From the NCBI GenBank assembly GCA_024693065.1, contig JAILLP010000004.1, positions 215,305 to 279,304 on the forward strand: a stretch of 64,000 bases of DNA, read 5' to 3'. This DNA comes from Paludibacteraceae bacterium. Its GTDB lineage: Bacteria; Bacteroidota; Bacteroidia; Bacteroidales; Paludibacteraceae. Below are positions 52,375 through 62,700 of the stretch, piece by piece. Position 1 is the stretch's first letter, and every line of letters starts with the position of its first letter. Both the position numbers and the translations under genes were made by a program. The notes under the pieces were generated by a model. It was not told where the DNA came from and did not search any database. It worked only from the letters and a program-made list of their open reading frames with translations.

Positions 52375-52382
52375 CAAAAATA
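52375..52382 (-). promoter_or_regulatory. -7 box of the rimM operon
   Basis: Minus-strand TATTTTTG, exact match, 20 nt before the rimM ATG; divergent from the ttcA-like promoter at 52456. Confidence 0.55.
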
Positions 52383-52455
52383 GTGTTTTTACATGATATT
52401 TTTCCCAATGCGCATCGTTTATGGCTCGTTTTTTTATTTGAACAGACTATTTTGT

Positions 52456-52463
52456 TACTTTTG
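52456..52463 (+). promoter_or_regulatory. -7 box of the TtcA-like gene
   Basis: TACTTTTG, exact match, 24 nt before the ATG at 52488. It argues against the longer open frame from 52278. Confidence 0.6.
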
Positions 52464-52487
52464 TGCGTTTTTAATGAGGCTTGGTTT

Positions 52488-53240
52488 ATGTCTAACACGA
52501 AGGATGGACGTTTGTTCCATAAGGTTTTCAAGGAGTTCAAACGGGCTATTGAAGAGTACGGATTGATTGGTGAGGGCGACCATATCCTGGTGGGTCTCTC
52601 CGGCGGGAAGGACTCGTTGGCTTTGCTGGAGCTTTTGGGACAATATAAGCGGACGGGCCACGTCGATTTCTCGATGACCGCCTTGCATGTCTCGATGAGC
52701 AATATCCCATACCAGTCTGACGTGGAGTATTTGCGCTCCTTCGCGGAGAAGTGCGGGGCTTCGTTCCTCCATTCGGTCACCTCCTTTGACATGTCCACCG
52801 ATAAGCGCAAGACCCCTTGCTTCCTCTGCTCGTGGAGCCGTCGCAAACGGTTCTTCGATGTGGCGAAGGAGTTGGGTTGCCGCAAAATCGCCTTGGGCCA
52901 CCATAAGGATGACATCCTTCGTACGTTGCTGATGAACCTCACGTTCCAAGGCTCGTTCGGTACGATGCCTCCGTTGCTGAAGATGGATAAGTTCGACATG
53001 ACCATCATCCGTCCGATGGCCTTGATCGAGGAACATGAACTGGCTGAATTGGCGGAGGCGCACCAATATGTTAAGCAGAAGGTGCTCTGTCCCTACGAGA
53101 CCGCTTCCCATCGCGAGACCATGAAGGAGGTGATGGCGAGGTTGTCGGAGATGAACCCGAACGTGAAGGGTAGTATGTGGAACGCGATGGAGAATGTCCA
53201 ATTGGATTATCTTCCGAAAAAAATATTGACGAATGAGTGA
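52488..53240 (+). CDS. TtcA-like PP-loop tRNA thiolation protein
   Basis: 250 residues, ATP-pyrophosphatase superfamily. PP-loop SGGKDS at 38-43; a Cys-x2-Cys pair at C111/C114 (PCFLCSWSRRK), and a later Cys in VLCPYE, fit the [4Fe-4S]-binding cysteines of TtcA, which makes 2-thiocytidine at tRNA position 32. HHKDDILRTLLMNL follows. In TtcA the middle motif is CSLCAR; here it is CFLCSW, so a related enzyme with another substrate is possible. The start at 52488 agrees with family length and the promoter. The next gene overlaps by 8 nt. Confidence 0.85.
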   Translation: MSNTKDGRLFHKVFKEFKRAIEEYGLIGEGDHILVGLSGGKDSLALLELLGQYKRTGHVDFSMTALHVSMSNIPYQSDVEYLRSFAEKCGASFLHSVTSFDMSTDKRKTPCFLCSWSRRKRFFDVAKELGCRKIALGHHKDDILRTLLMNLTFQGSFGTMPPLLKMDKFDMTIIRPMALIEEHELAELAEAHQYVKQKVLCPYETASHRETMKEVMARLSEMNPNVKGSMWNAMENVQLDYLPKKILTNE

Positions 53241-54528
53241 TAAGTTTTTTATTTGTAAGATAAGGAATAGGTTCGGCATCCTTCTGGGAACCATGCTGAT
53301 TCTCTGTGCTTTCTTGTACGGTTCTACATCTTATGCGCAGAAATATGTTACCAAAGCCTATACGCCTGATATCAAGACGATTCAGGTTTACTTGAATGCG
53401 GACCAACTGGACCTCCCCGTGATCCGCATGGGGTCGGACGATCATGTGAAGGTGGCTTTCGACTGGATGTCGCATAAGTTCCGCCATCTCGCCTATAGGA
53501 TCAGGTATTGTAATGCGGATTGGACTCTTTCCGAACTGGATGAGATGGAGTATATGGAGGGCCTGAATGAGGTTATCATAGAGGATCCGTATATTTCAAT
53601 GAATACTACTTTCGACTACTCCCATTATGAGTTTTCCCTGCCGAATGAGGATGTGAAGCTGACATTGTCGGGCAATTACATGGTTCAGGTTTATGATGTG
53701 GATGAGCCTTCGTCGAATCTTCTTGTCGCATGTTTCTCTCAGCAGGATCCTAAGGTGAGCATTGTGGGAGAGGTCGATGGACGGTCTGTCTATGGCGTCA
53801 ACAAGGAGTATCAGCACCTTGCGTTCGAACTCTTTTATAAGGGCAATTTCACGGCCCTACCTGATGAGCTGACGGTGGTGGTTCGCCAGAATGGCAGGCG
53901 GGACAATGAGGTGTATGGCCTGAAGCCTACGTATGTGAAGCCTGAATCGCTCGTCTTTGAGGATGAACGTAAGCTTTCGTTCGAGGGAGGCGTGCAGTAT
54001 AACGTGGCAGACTTTTCCCACCGCTTCCGCTTCAGCGGTTGTGTGGAGCGGATCTCCTTCCATAACCCGTATTACCATGTGGAGATGCGCCCGGGTTTGA
54101 TGACGGACGGAAAGACCTCGGTGTTCAGGAAGGATGTGAACGGGGGATATTTGGTGCACCAACAGGATGTGTGGAGCGATGCGGAGGTGGATTATTCCGT
54201 CGTGCATTTCTCCTATCCCCTTGAAGATCCTTGGCTGGATGGCTCTTTGTATGTTTCTGGCGCCTTCAACGAAGGACGTTTGGATGAGGCGAATAAGATG
54301 GTTTATAACTATGAACGCCACCAGTACGAACTGAGCATCGTGCTGAAGAATGGTGGCTATAATTTCCAGTACCTTTTTGTGCCGGCGGGTCTCACCTTCG
54401 GCTTGAACTCACGTGCGGAGGGTAGCTTCTGGGAGACGGAGAACGAGTATCATATCTATGTCTATTATAGACCGTTAGGTTCCGACCATGACCGTCTGAT
54501 CGGCTTCGAACGCATCTTCTCCGAATAA
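53233..54528 (+). CDS. Type IX secretion system plug-type protein (DUF5103)
   Basis: 431 residues: signal peptide (LLGTMLILCAFLYGSTSYAQ), then beta-rich domains with the DUF5103 block YRIRYCNADWTLSELDEMEYMEGLNEV and, later, YVYYRPLGSDHDRLIGFERI near the C-terminus. Proteins of this family block the SprA translocon pore of the Bacteroidetes type IX secretion system. The gene overlaps the TtcA-like gene by 8 nt (translational coupling), an odd partnership between tRNA thiolation and secretion. No other T9SS genes are in the window. Confidence 0.85.
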   Translation: MSDKFFICKIRNRFGILLGTMLILCAFLYGSTSYAQKYVTKAYTPDIKTIQVYLNADQLDLPVIRMGSDDHVKVAFDWMSHKFRHLAYRIRYCNADWTLSELDEMEYMEGLNEVIIEDPYISMNTTFDYSHYEFSLPNEDVKLTLSGNYMVQVYDVDEPSSNLLVACFSQQDPKVSIVGEVDGRSVYGVNKEYQHLAFELFYKGNFTALPDELTVVVRQNGRRDNEVYGLKPTYVKPESLVFEDERKLSFEGGVQYNVADFSHRFRFSGCVERISFHNPYYHVEMRPGLMTDGKTSVFRKDVNGGYLVHQQDVWSDAEVDYSVVHFSYPLEDPWLDGSLYVSGAFNEGRLDEANKMVYNYERHQYELSIVLKNGGYNFQYLFVPAGLTFGLNSRAEGSFWETENEYHIYVYYRPLGSDHDRLIGFERIFSE

Positions 54529-54541
54529 GCCCCCCTAACTT

Positions 54542-54569
54542 ATAACTCTTAATTCTTAACTCTTAATTC
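54542..54569. repeat. 7-bp repeat array, TTAAYTC family (4 units)
   Basis: ATAACTC, TTAATTC, TTAACTC, TTAATTC between convergent genes, ending one base before the tsaD stop codon. Confidence 0.75.
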
Positions 54570-54570
54570 T

Positions 54571-55587
54571 CTACATGTTTACCTTTGAGAACGGTGGCAG
54601 GCTAATGTCGCAGAAGTCGCTGTCCAGGTATTTGTAGTATCCGGCGATCGCCACCATGGCTCCGTTGTCTGTCGTGTAGGAGAATTTAGGGATATGGATT
54701 TTCCACTTGTATCGTCTCGCATGGTCTTCGAATGCGGCGCGCAGGCCTGAATTGGCTGATACGCCTCCCGCCACGGCCACTTCCTTGATTCCATAGGCTT
54801 TCACTGCCTTCCTGAGTTTGTCCATGAGGATGTCGATGACTGTGCTCTGCAATACGGCGCAGAGGTCCTTCTGACGCTCCTGCACGAAGTTCGGGTTCTT
54901 TTGGATCTCGTCTCGTAACAGGTAGAGGAAGGAGGTCTTCAGTCCGCTGAAACTATAGTTGTAGCCTGGTATCTGTGGTTTGTGCAGCGTGAACGCCTTC
55001 GGGTCTCCCTCTTTGGCGAGTCGGTCGATGACAGGACCTCCAGGGTAGGGAAGTCCCATGACCTTGGCGCACTTGTCGAATGCCTCGCCCGCCGCATCGT
55101 CGATGGTCTGTCCGATGATCTCCATCTCCTTGTAGCTCTTCACCAAGACAATCTGCGAATTGCCGCCCGAAACGAGCAGGCAGATGAATGGAAAGTTAGG
55201 CAACTCCTTCTCTTCGTCCTTCGTTTGGATGAAGTGCGCGAGGATGTGCGCCTGCAGGTGGTTCACGTCGACCAATGGTATGCCTAACGCTAGGGAAAAT
55301 CCTTTGGCGAAGGAGGTGCCGACGAGTAACGACCCCATCAGTCCCGGACCGCGGGTGAAGGCGATGGCGTTGAGGTCTTCTTTCCGAATGCCGGATTGCC
55401 GGATGGCTTCCGACACGACTGGTATGATGTTCTGCTGATGGGCGCGTGAGGCCAGTTCGGGTACCACCCCACCGTATGATTCGTGCACTTTCTGGCTCGC
55501 TATCACGTTGGACAATAGGTAACCGTCGCTGATGACGGCTGCTGATGTGTCATCGCATGATGACTCTATCGCTAAGATGTTGACCAT
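54571..55587 (-). CDS. tsaD: tRNA N6-adenosine threonylcarbamoyltransferase
   Basis: Catalyses t6A formation at position 37 of ANN-decoding tRNAs. 338 residues, ASKHA fold. The iron-binding His residues are H110 and H114 (VNHLQAHILAH); ESSCDDTSAAV starts the nucleotide-binding fold, and GGVVPELASRAH, GGVSANSGLRAAF and DNGAMVAIAGYY are conserved. Essential in most bacteria. -7 box at 55611-55618. Confidence 0.97.
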   Translation of the reverse strand: MVNILAIESSCDDTSAAVISDGYLLSNVIASQKVHESYGGVVPELASRAHQQNIIPVVSEAIRQSGIRKEDLNAIAFTRGPGLMGSLLVGTSFAKGFSLALGIPLVDVNHLQAHILAHFIQTKDEEKELPNFPFICLLVSGGNSQIVLVKSYKEMEIIGQTIDDAAGEAFDKCAKVMGLPYPGGPVIDRLAKEGDPKAFTLHKPQIPGYNYSFSGLKTSFLYLLRDEIQKNPNFVQERQKDLCAVLQSTVIDILMDKLRKAVKAYGIKEVAVAGGVSANSGLRAAFEDHARRYKWKIHIPKFSYTTDNGAMVAIAGYYKYLDSDFCDISLPPFSKVNM

Positions 55588-55610
55588 TGCTCTTACTAAT
55601 TATTCGCCCG

Positions 55611-55618
55611 CAAAGGTA
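55611..55618 (-). promoter_or_regulatory. -7 box of tsaD
   Basis: Minus-strand TACCTTTG followed by CG, exact match, 23 nt upstream of the ATG. Confidence 0.6.
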
Positions 55619-55700
55619 CAATTTTATTAGGGTAAGTTCTAAATAATGGCAACGTTAAAATAATTATGCGAAAAGTTTTCCCTTTCCGAGGCGATTTTGC

Positions 55701-55708
55701 TACCTTTG
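55701..55708 (+). promoter_or_regulatory. -7 box of the lipoprotein gene at 55778
   Basis: TACCTTTG, exact match; it precedes ATGs at 55736 and 55778. Confidence 0.5.
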
Positions 55709-55777
55709 AAAGTCTTTTTATGCAATGTTTTTTTCATGAAAGGAGAGGTTTTAACCAAGATTTGTATGGGAAAAGGT

Positions 55778-56245
55778 ATGAATAAATTCATCTATTCGTT
55801 AATTGTATTGGCAATGTTGTTGCCTATATGCTCTTGTGGCGATTTCTTTGAGAATGACTTCTATGTTATCAATGTGGATAATAAATCTGAGAATTATGTA
55901 TATTCCATATGCCGTTTGGATGGTAAATACCTGAAACAGGATAGCTTGAAAATCGACTCGGTACGTTATCATATTATGGGTATTAAAGGGAACTCAGTGG
56001 CTCGTTTTATTGGTATGGAAGAAAATCCTGAAGAGGTATTAAGCCCGAGTGACACTATTTCCATCTTTTTCCTGCAAAAAGATGATTTCGAAAATAAGAC
56101 TTGGAAACAATTGGTGGACTCTTCTTACTTCTGCCAGGTATACCATTTGTCGGGCAATGATATTCGTCGGCTTGGTTCTAATATTCCCTTCCCGCCGACT
56201 AGTGCGATGAGCGACATGGACATTGTTCCTGCCTATGGAGAATGA
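55778..56245 (+). CDS. Small lipoprotein of unknown function
   Basis: 155 residues from the Met that starts a proper lipoprotein signal (MNKFIYSLIVLAMLLPICSC); in-frame Mets upstream at 55736 and 55766 give unlikely extensions. After the Cys follows GDFFENDFYVINVDNKSENYVYSICRLDG, a short beta-rich domain. No family recognised. It lies 73 nt upstream of a membrane-protein gene and may be co-transcribed. Confidence 0.65.
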   Translation: MNKFIYSLIVLAMLLPICSCGDFFENDFYVINVDNKSENYVYSICRLDGKYLKQDSLKIDSVRYHIMGIKGNSVARFIGMEENPEEVLSPSDTISIFFLQKDDFENKTWKQLVDSSYFCQVYHLSGNDIRRLGSNIPFPPTSAMSDMDIVPAYGE

Positions 56246-56317
56246 TAATCCATGGTTTGATTGGGAATGCTCAGAATGTATTTTTTCAGTTGAATGTTTG
56301 TGTAAAAGAATAGAATT

Positions 56318-57103
56318 ATGAGTGCTAACGAAAACGTTGAGGCGAGCAAGAAGAAAGAGAAGGAGAACCCGTTTGTCAGTATCGTGTTCAATATTGTCAT
56401 CCCGGTGATTGTTTTGTCTAAATTGACATCCGCTGACAGGTTGGGCCCTGTCTACGGCCTTATCGTCGCCTTGGCTTTCCCTACCGTCTACTTCATCTAT
56501 GATTTTCTGAAGAGACACAATACGAATTTTATCTCCATCGTGGGTTTCGTGAGCATCCTGCTGACGGGCATCATCGGTGTGTTCGAGTTTCCGAGCGAGT
56601 GGATCGCCTACAAGGAGGCTTCGGTCCCTTTCCTTATCGGTCTGGCTATCCTCATCTCTCTGAAGACGCCTTATCCGTTGGTCCGTAAGCTGTTGTACAA
56701 TGACAATCTGATGGATGTGCAGTTGGTGGACCGCATCCTGGACGAGAAGAATAAAAGGGAGGAGTTCGATAGGGTTTTGGTGAATTCCACCTACCTCTTG
56801 GCGCTCTCTTTCCTGGTCTCCACGATCACGAACTTCGTCTTGGCTAAGGTGGTGATCCATAGTCCGTCGGGTACGGAGGCTTTCACGCAGGAGTTGGCGA
56901 AGATGACCGCCTTGAGCTTGCCGGTGAACGCTTTGCCTGCCACCGTGGTGATGATGTTCGCCTTGTGGTATCTGATCAGCAACCTGAAGAAGACCACGGG
57001 TCTGACCATGGAGGAGATGTTGGCTCCCGAACTGAGGGAGAAGATGGACGAGTCTTCGAAGGAGAAGACTGACAAGGAGAATAGTGAGGAGAATAAAGCA
57101 TAA
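56318..57103 (+). CDS. Multi-pass membrane protein (VC0807-like)
   Basis: 261 residues with about six transmembrane helices and charged ends. The segment FNIVIPVIVLSKLTSADRLGPVYGLIVALAFPTVYFIYDF resembles the VC0807 family of predicted membrane proteins, whose function is unknown. The C-terminal 35 residues are Glu/Lys-rich (KMDESSKEKTDKENSEE). It is not a known transporter family by motif. It precedes murF-alr by 88 nt. Confidence 0.6.
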   Translation: MSANENVEASKKKEKENPFVSIVFNIVIPVIVLSKLTSADRLGPVYGLIVALAFPTVYFIYDFLKRHNTNFISIVGFVSILLTGIIGVFEFPSEWIAYKEASVPFLIGLAILISLKTPYPLVRKLLYNDNLMDVQLVDRILDEKNKREEFDRVLVNSTYLLALSFLVSTITNFVLAKVVIHSPSGTEAFTQELAKMTALSLPVNALPATVVMMFALWYLISNLKKTTGLTMEEMLAPELREKMDESSKEKTDKENSEENKA

Positions 57104-57191
57104 CGAATAATGGGACGGGACGCAAGATGCGTCTCGTTTTTTATCGAATGGGTCCGGCTTGCGTCGGGACCTGCAATGAAAGGAGAATTTT

Positions 57192-59657
57192 ATGTATAGG
57201 ATTTCGGAAATCGCTGAGATGGTCGGTGGTCGTTTGATGGGCGACCCTGATGCGTGTGTGTGCAGATTGTTGTTGGACAGCCGTTTGCTCTCTTTCCCGG
57301 AGGACACTTTGTTCGTGGCTGTCAAGTCTAGCCGAGATGATGGACATAACTATATCGAGGACTTGTATCGCCGTAATGTGCGTTGCTTCATGGTTACCCA
57401 TGACGCTTCGGAATATGCCCAACTCACCGACGCTTGTTTCGTCGTGGTGAAGGATGCGGTCGCCGCCTTGCAACACCTGACCGCTGCGCATAGGTCACGC
57501 TTCAATGTCCCTGTGATTGGTATTACGGGTAGCAACGGAAAGACCATCGTGAAGGAGTGGTTGTACCAACTCCTCCATGCGGATTACCGGATTACCCGTT
57601 CGCCTCGTAGCTATAACTCGCAGATCGGTGTGCCGCTCTCTGTCTGGGAGATGGATGAGACGACTCAACTGGGTATCTTCGAGGTGGGTATCTCCCAAGT
57701 GGGTGAGATGGCTAACCTTGCGCCGATCGTCGCGCCTTCCATCGGTGTCTTCACCAATTTGGGCGAGGCGCACCAACAGAATTTCTCTTCCCTTAAGCAG
57801 AAGTGCATCGAGAAGATGAAACTCTTCGAGGGCTGTGGCACGATTGTCTACGGCAAGGATGATAAGCTGGTGGATATCTGCGCGCAGCAGATGCACCCGA
57901 ACGCCCGTTTCATCACCTTCGGCAAGCAAAAGGACGCCACGGTGCAGATCCTCGAACAGAAGGTCGAGCGGGATGCCACATCCGTCTCTTACCTCTACAA
58001 CGGCAAGAAATATGGGGTAGTCGTGCCTTTCACCGATTACGCATCCCTTGATAACGCGTTGCATTGCGTTTGCGTCTTGTTCGCCTTGGGCTTCGACCCT
58101 AAGAAGGTCAGTGAGCGCATGTCCGAACTGGAGTCCGTGGCTATGCGCATGGAGGTGAAGGACGGTGAGAAGGATTGCCTCTTGATCAATGATAGCTATA
58201 ACTCAGACATCAACGCCCTGGGCATCGCCTTGGATTTCCTCTCGCAGCAGGCGGATTCCAAGAAGTTGCGTAAGACGTTGATCCTCTCCGATATATTCCA
58301 GACGGGTAGGGAAATCGATGAACTATATTGCGACGTCGCCGCCTTGGTGGAGGAGAAGCAGGTGGAACGCTTCATCGGTATCGGCCATGATATATCCGCC
58401 CATGAGAAGTGCTTCGATGTGCCGGAGAAGTTCTTCTTCCCTGATACGGAGAGTTTCATGCTCCATATCGACTCTTTCGCCTTCGAGCATGAGGCGATCC
58501 TCCTGAAGGGTTCCCGCAAGTTCCGCTTCGAGACGATCACGGACAAACTGGCTAAGGTGGTGCATGAGACGGTCTTGGAGGTGAATCTATCCGCTTTGGT
58601 GAATAACTTCAACTACTTCCGCTCTTTCCTGAAACCGGGTACGAAGATGATGAGCATGGTGAAGGCTAACGCCTATGGTAGCGGAGACATTGAGGTGGCC
58701 CGCACTCTGCAGCAGAATGGTTGCGACTATCTGGCGGTGGCGGTGGCGGACGAGGGCGCTGTCCTGCGTAGCGAGGGCATCCATATCCCTATTGTGGTGA
58801 TGAACCCTGAGCCGAATAGCTTCCATAAGATATTTGAATATAACCTTGAGCCTGAAGTGTATAGCTTCTCCCTCCTGAACCGTATGATCGCGGAAGCGAG
58901 CAAACTGGGCATCACAGATTACCCTATCCACTTGAAACTGGATACGGGTATGCATAGGCTGGGCTTCGAGATGAAGGACCTGGACGAACTGATCACGGTC
59001 TTGAAGGCGCAGAAGTGCGTGAAGCCTCGCTCGGTCTTCTCCCATCTGTTTGGTTCGGACGACGCGATGTTCGATGAATACACGAAGAAGCAGATCGCGC
59101 TCTTCACGGAGATGAAGGATAAGATATTCCAAGCCTTCCCATATAAGATCATGGCTCATATCCTGAACTCGGCGGGCATCGAACGATTCAGCGAGTATCA
59201 GTTCGATATGGTGCGTTTGGGCATCGGACACTATGGCATGAGTGCGGTGGATTCGAGCCGTTTGGAGGAGGTCTGCACGCTGAAGACGAACATCCTGCAG
59301 ATACGCAAGGTGCCGGCTAGCGAGACGGTCGGTTATAGCCGCAAAGGGGTGCTGACCCGCGATTCCATCATCGGCGCTATTCCTATCGGTTATGCGGATG
59401 GGTTCAACCGTAAGCTGGGCAACCGCAACGGTAAGGTCTTGGTCAATGGTTGTTTCGCACCGATCGTGGGTAATGTCTGCATGGATGTCTGCATGATTGA
59501 TCTGACGGACGTGCCGAACGTGAAGGAGGGCGACTCGGTCATCCTCTTCGGCAAGGGACACCCGATTCAGGGTGTGGCGGATACGTTGGGTACCATCTCA
59601 TACGAGGTGCTGGCGGGTATCTCCAAGCGTGTGAAGCGCGTGTATTATCGTGAGTGA
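57192..59657 (+). CDS. Bifunctional MurF ligase / alanine racemase
   Basis: 821 residues fusing two cell-wall enzymes. The N-terminal ~455 residues are MurF, UDP-MurNAc-tripeptide:D-Ala-D-Ala ligase: P-loop GITGSNGKT (~110-118), PRSYNSQIGVPLSVWEM, and the C-terminal ligase lobe with INDSYNSDINALGIAL. The rest is alanine racemase: PLP lysine in MVKANAYGSGDIEVA (~491), LKLDTGMHRLGF, ILNSAGIERF, and VGYSRKGVLTRDSIIGAIPIGYADGF with the catalytic Tyr. The fusion links making D-Ala to using D-Ala-D-Ala. Such fusions are known in Bacteroidetes. Confidence 0.95.
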   Translation: MYRISEIAEMVGGRLMGDPDACVCRLLLDSRLLSFPEDTLFVAVKSSRDDGHNYIEDLYRRNVRCFMVTHDASEYAQLTDACFVVVKDAVAALQHLTAAHRSRFNVPVIGITGSNGKTIVKEWLYQLLHADYRITRSPRSYNSQIGVPLSVWEMDETTQLGIFEVGISQVGEMANLAPIVAPSIGVFTNLGEAHQQNFSSLKQKCIEKMKLFEGCGTIVYGKDDKLVDICAQQMHPNARFITFGKQKDATVQILEQKVERDATSVSYLYNGKKYGVVVPFTDYASLDNALHCVCVLFALGFDPKKVSERMSELESVAMRMEVKDGEKDCLLINDSYNSDINALGIALDFLSQQADSKKLRKTLILSDIFQTGREIDELYCDVAALVEEKQVERFIGIGHDISAHEKCFDVPEKFFFPDTESFMLHIDSFAFEHEAILLKGSRKFRFETITDKLAKVVHETVLEVNLSALVNNFNYFRSFLKPGTKMMSMVKANAYGSGDIEVARTLQQNGCDYLAVAVADEGAVLRSEGIHIPIVVMNPEPNSFHKIFEYNLEPEVYSFSLLNRMIAEASKLGITDYPIHLKLDTGMHRLGFEMKDLDELITVLKAQKCVKPRSVFSHLFGSDDAMFDEYTKKQIALFTEMKDKIFQAFPYKIMAHILNSAGIERFSEYQFDMVRLGIGHYGMSAVDSSRLEEVCTLKTNILQIRKVPASETVGYSRKGVLTRDSIIGAIPIGYADGFNRKLGNRNGKVLVNGCFAPIVGNVCMDVCMIDLTDVPNVKEGDSVILFGKGHPIQGVADTLGTISYEVLAGISKRVKRVYYRE

Positions 59658-59677
59658 TATTGTCGCGGAAATCTTAT

Positions 59678-59720
59678 GGGGAGTAGGTGGTGCTTGAAAC
59701 TTCTTACTCCCCTTTGTTTT
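59678..59720 (+). terminator. Terminator of murF-alr
   Basis: GGGGAGTA (59678-59685) pairs with TACTCCCC (59705-59712) across a 19-nt loop, followed by TTTGTTTT. It overlaps the stop codon of the convergent two-component gene. Confidence 0.65.
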
Positions 59721-62700
59721 GGCTCTTGACGTACTGCGAAGGGGTCATGCCATACTTCTCCGAGAAACAGTTGCTGAAGTATTTAGGGTCGGAGAATCCT
59801 ACGTTGTAGGCGACGTCGGCGATGTTGTGCTTGCCGCTTGCCAGAATGTCCGCAGCGTGTTGTAGCCTGATCGCCTTGATGTATTCGGACGGGGAGCAAC
59901 CTGTGATGGCCTTGAACTTGCGGAAGAGTTGCACACGGCTCAACGCAGTCTTTTCGGCGAGGAACTCTACGGAGAGGTTGCTGTCTGAGATATTGTCCGA
60001 GATGGTTTGGTTTATCTTGCGCAGGAAAGCGTTTTCCTGGCTTTCCGGAATCTCTATCTTCGGTGTGCAGAGAATATTCTTCCTGATGTGTTCCCTTTGC
60101 AATTCCTTGTTTTTGAGCAGGGTGGATACTTTCGCCTTGAGGATGTTCTCGTTGAATGGTTTCGTCACGTAGTCGTCCGCACCGTAGTTGATACCGTCTA
60201 TCTGGTTGTCTATGCTCGCCTCGGTGGTGAGGAGGATGACAGGGATATGTTGCGTGAGTGGTTCGTTCTTGATGTGGTGGCAGAGGGTCTTTCCGTCCAT
60301 CTCAGGCATGACGATGTCCGATATGATGATGTCGGGTATCTCCGCCGTGGCGATTTCCAGGGCTGATGCACCGTTGCTGGCGCATCGTACGTCGTACCAG
60401 TCCGAGAAGAGCTCGTTGAGGTAGGTGCGTATCTCTTCGTTGTCGTCCACGATGAGGAGCTTGTATTGCTTGTTCGCACTGCTCTTTTCCATGTCCGGTG
60501 TGATCGTATGGGTCGTGTTTGCGCTTTCCTCCTGTTGCTTGAGTTCCCCTTTCGGGAAATGGATGGTGAAGGTGGTGCCTTCCCCTTTCTGGCTGGCGAT
60601 CTCCCAGTGCCCGTTGTTTTGTATGATGAACTCGTGGCAGATCATTAGTCCCAGACCAGAGCCTTTTTCGTTGTTGGTGCCGAAGGTGGAACTGAGGTGG
60701 TTTTCCTGACTTAGCTTCCTGATTTGCTCTTCGTCCATGCCTATTCCGTTGTCTTGGATGGACCATAGGATGCTTTCTTGCTCGTCGCTGATGCGTATGT
60801 TGATCTTACCTCCCTGTGGAGTGAACTTGATAGCGTTGCTGAGCAGGTTGCGTATGATGGAGGAGACCATCCTCTGGTCTATGTGCGCCGAATTGTTCGT
60901 GTTGTTTTGTATGGTCACCTCAATGCCTTTCTCGGAGAGCAGGTTCTGCAGCAACGTTACGCTCTCCTTGGTGAGTGCGTCTAGGTAATAGTCTGACGGA
61001 GAGAACAGTATGGTGTTGTTTTGTATCCTGGCCCATTCCAGGAGGTTCTCCATCTGGTCTTGTAGGTTCTTGGCCGACTTGAAAGTCTGCTGCACCTTCT
61101 TGTCCCGCTCCTCTTCGTCGTACTGCCGGTTCGGGTTGGTGAGCAGGGAGAGGTTGCCGACGATGGCGGTGATTGGGTTGCGCAGGTCGTGTGCGATGAT
61201 GGACATGATGCGGTCCTTGAGGTTCAGCGTCTCGTCCAGTTTCCTGTTCTGTTGCTCGATTTTTTCGTTCTTGGTGCGTAGTTCGTCCGTGCGTTGGGCC
61301 ACGATCCTTTCCAGCACCTCCTGTTTCTGCTTCAGTCTCTTTTCCCTCAGTTTCAGTACGAGGTGGAAACCTAGGAAGACGGTTAATAGGCAGAGGGCTT
61401 TGAACCACCATGTTTGCCACCATGCGGGAGCGATGATGATGGTGAGTGGCTTTGAGGTGGAACATCTGTCCCCGTTCTGTTCGCAGGCTTTCACGAGGAA
61501 AGTGTAGGTGCCGGCGTCGAAGTTGGTGAAGAAGGCCCTTCGTTCCTTTCCGACGAACATCCATTGCTGGTTATGGCCCTCCATGGTGTAGTAGTAGGTG
61601 AGGTTCTCCGCCTGACCGTAGTCTATACCGAAGTATTCTATGCCGAAGTGGTTTTGGTCATGGTTCAGCCGGATGGTGTCCGCGAAGGCCAGGGCTTCGT
61701 TGAGCGTCGTGCCTTGCTGGCTCTCCACCTTCTGTCCGTTCACGTAGAGGTCTTTCAGGTAGACGACCGGCTTGTATTGACCCTTGCTGATGATCTCTTG
61801 CGGATGGAAGGAGAAGAATCCGTTGTTGCTGCCGACGTAGATTTCCCCGTCTTTCGCCTTGTAGATGGCGCAGGTGGCGAAGGAATATCCACCCAGGTCG
61901 CCCGACATGTCAAAGTGCCTGACGATGTTCGAGTCGGGGTTGAATAGGATGATTTCGTTCGTGGCGGTAATCCAGAGGTTACCTTGGTTGTCCTCCGTAA
62001 TAGCGTTCAGCGTTTGCGGCAGGTGGTATTCCTCGAATTGGGAGGAGAAGGCCTGCTTCTTTTCGTCGAAGAGGTTGAGTCCTCCCGTCGTGGTGATGAG
62101 CCAGATCCTGTTCTTGCTGTCGCAGAAGCACATTTTCGACTCGTTTTGCGCCAATGCATCGTTTTGTTCGTTCAGGGTGTATATGTGTCTCTGCCCGTTT
62201 TGGTGGCATACAACGCCGTCGCTGGTGCATACCCACAGCCTACCTTGGTTGTCCCGCATGATGTAGTTGGCCCATTGCGGGTTCTCTTCCGAGAAGATGC
62301 TGGACTGGCAGTTGAGTTTGCTGGTCACCTCTCCTGTGGCGTCGTTGATGAGGCATACGCCTGCACCATCCGTCGTTAGCCATACGGAGTCGCCTTCGAT
62401 CAAGATGTGGTGTATGTTGTTGGTTGGCAACGTATTGTTCCCTTCCCCTTTGGAATATACTTTTTTCTGCCCCGTCTTAATGTTGTATTTCGTGACACCG
62501 ATGTTGCTGTTGCCCCATGTGGCGTACCAGAACTCATCTTCCTTGCCTTTCTTCACGTCGAGGATGATGTTGCCGAACTCCCTTTGACTGGTGAACTGTT
62601 TGGTGTGTTGCGTTTGGATGTTCAGCCCGCCACCGTCTGTTCCGATCATCATCGTGCCGTTGTTCTCGCAGAAGCTAGTCACGGCATTGTTCGTGATGCT

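Noticed and set aside
52278..52487. 70-codon extension of the TtcA-like gene
   Set aside because: It overlaps rimM on the other strand and includes the promoter at 52456; the family starts at MSNTKDG.
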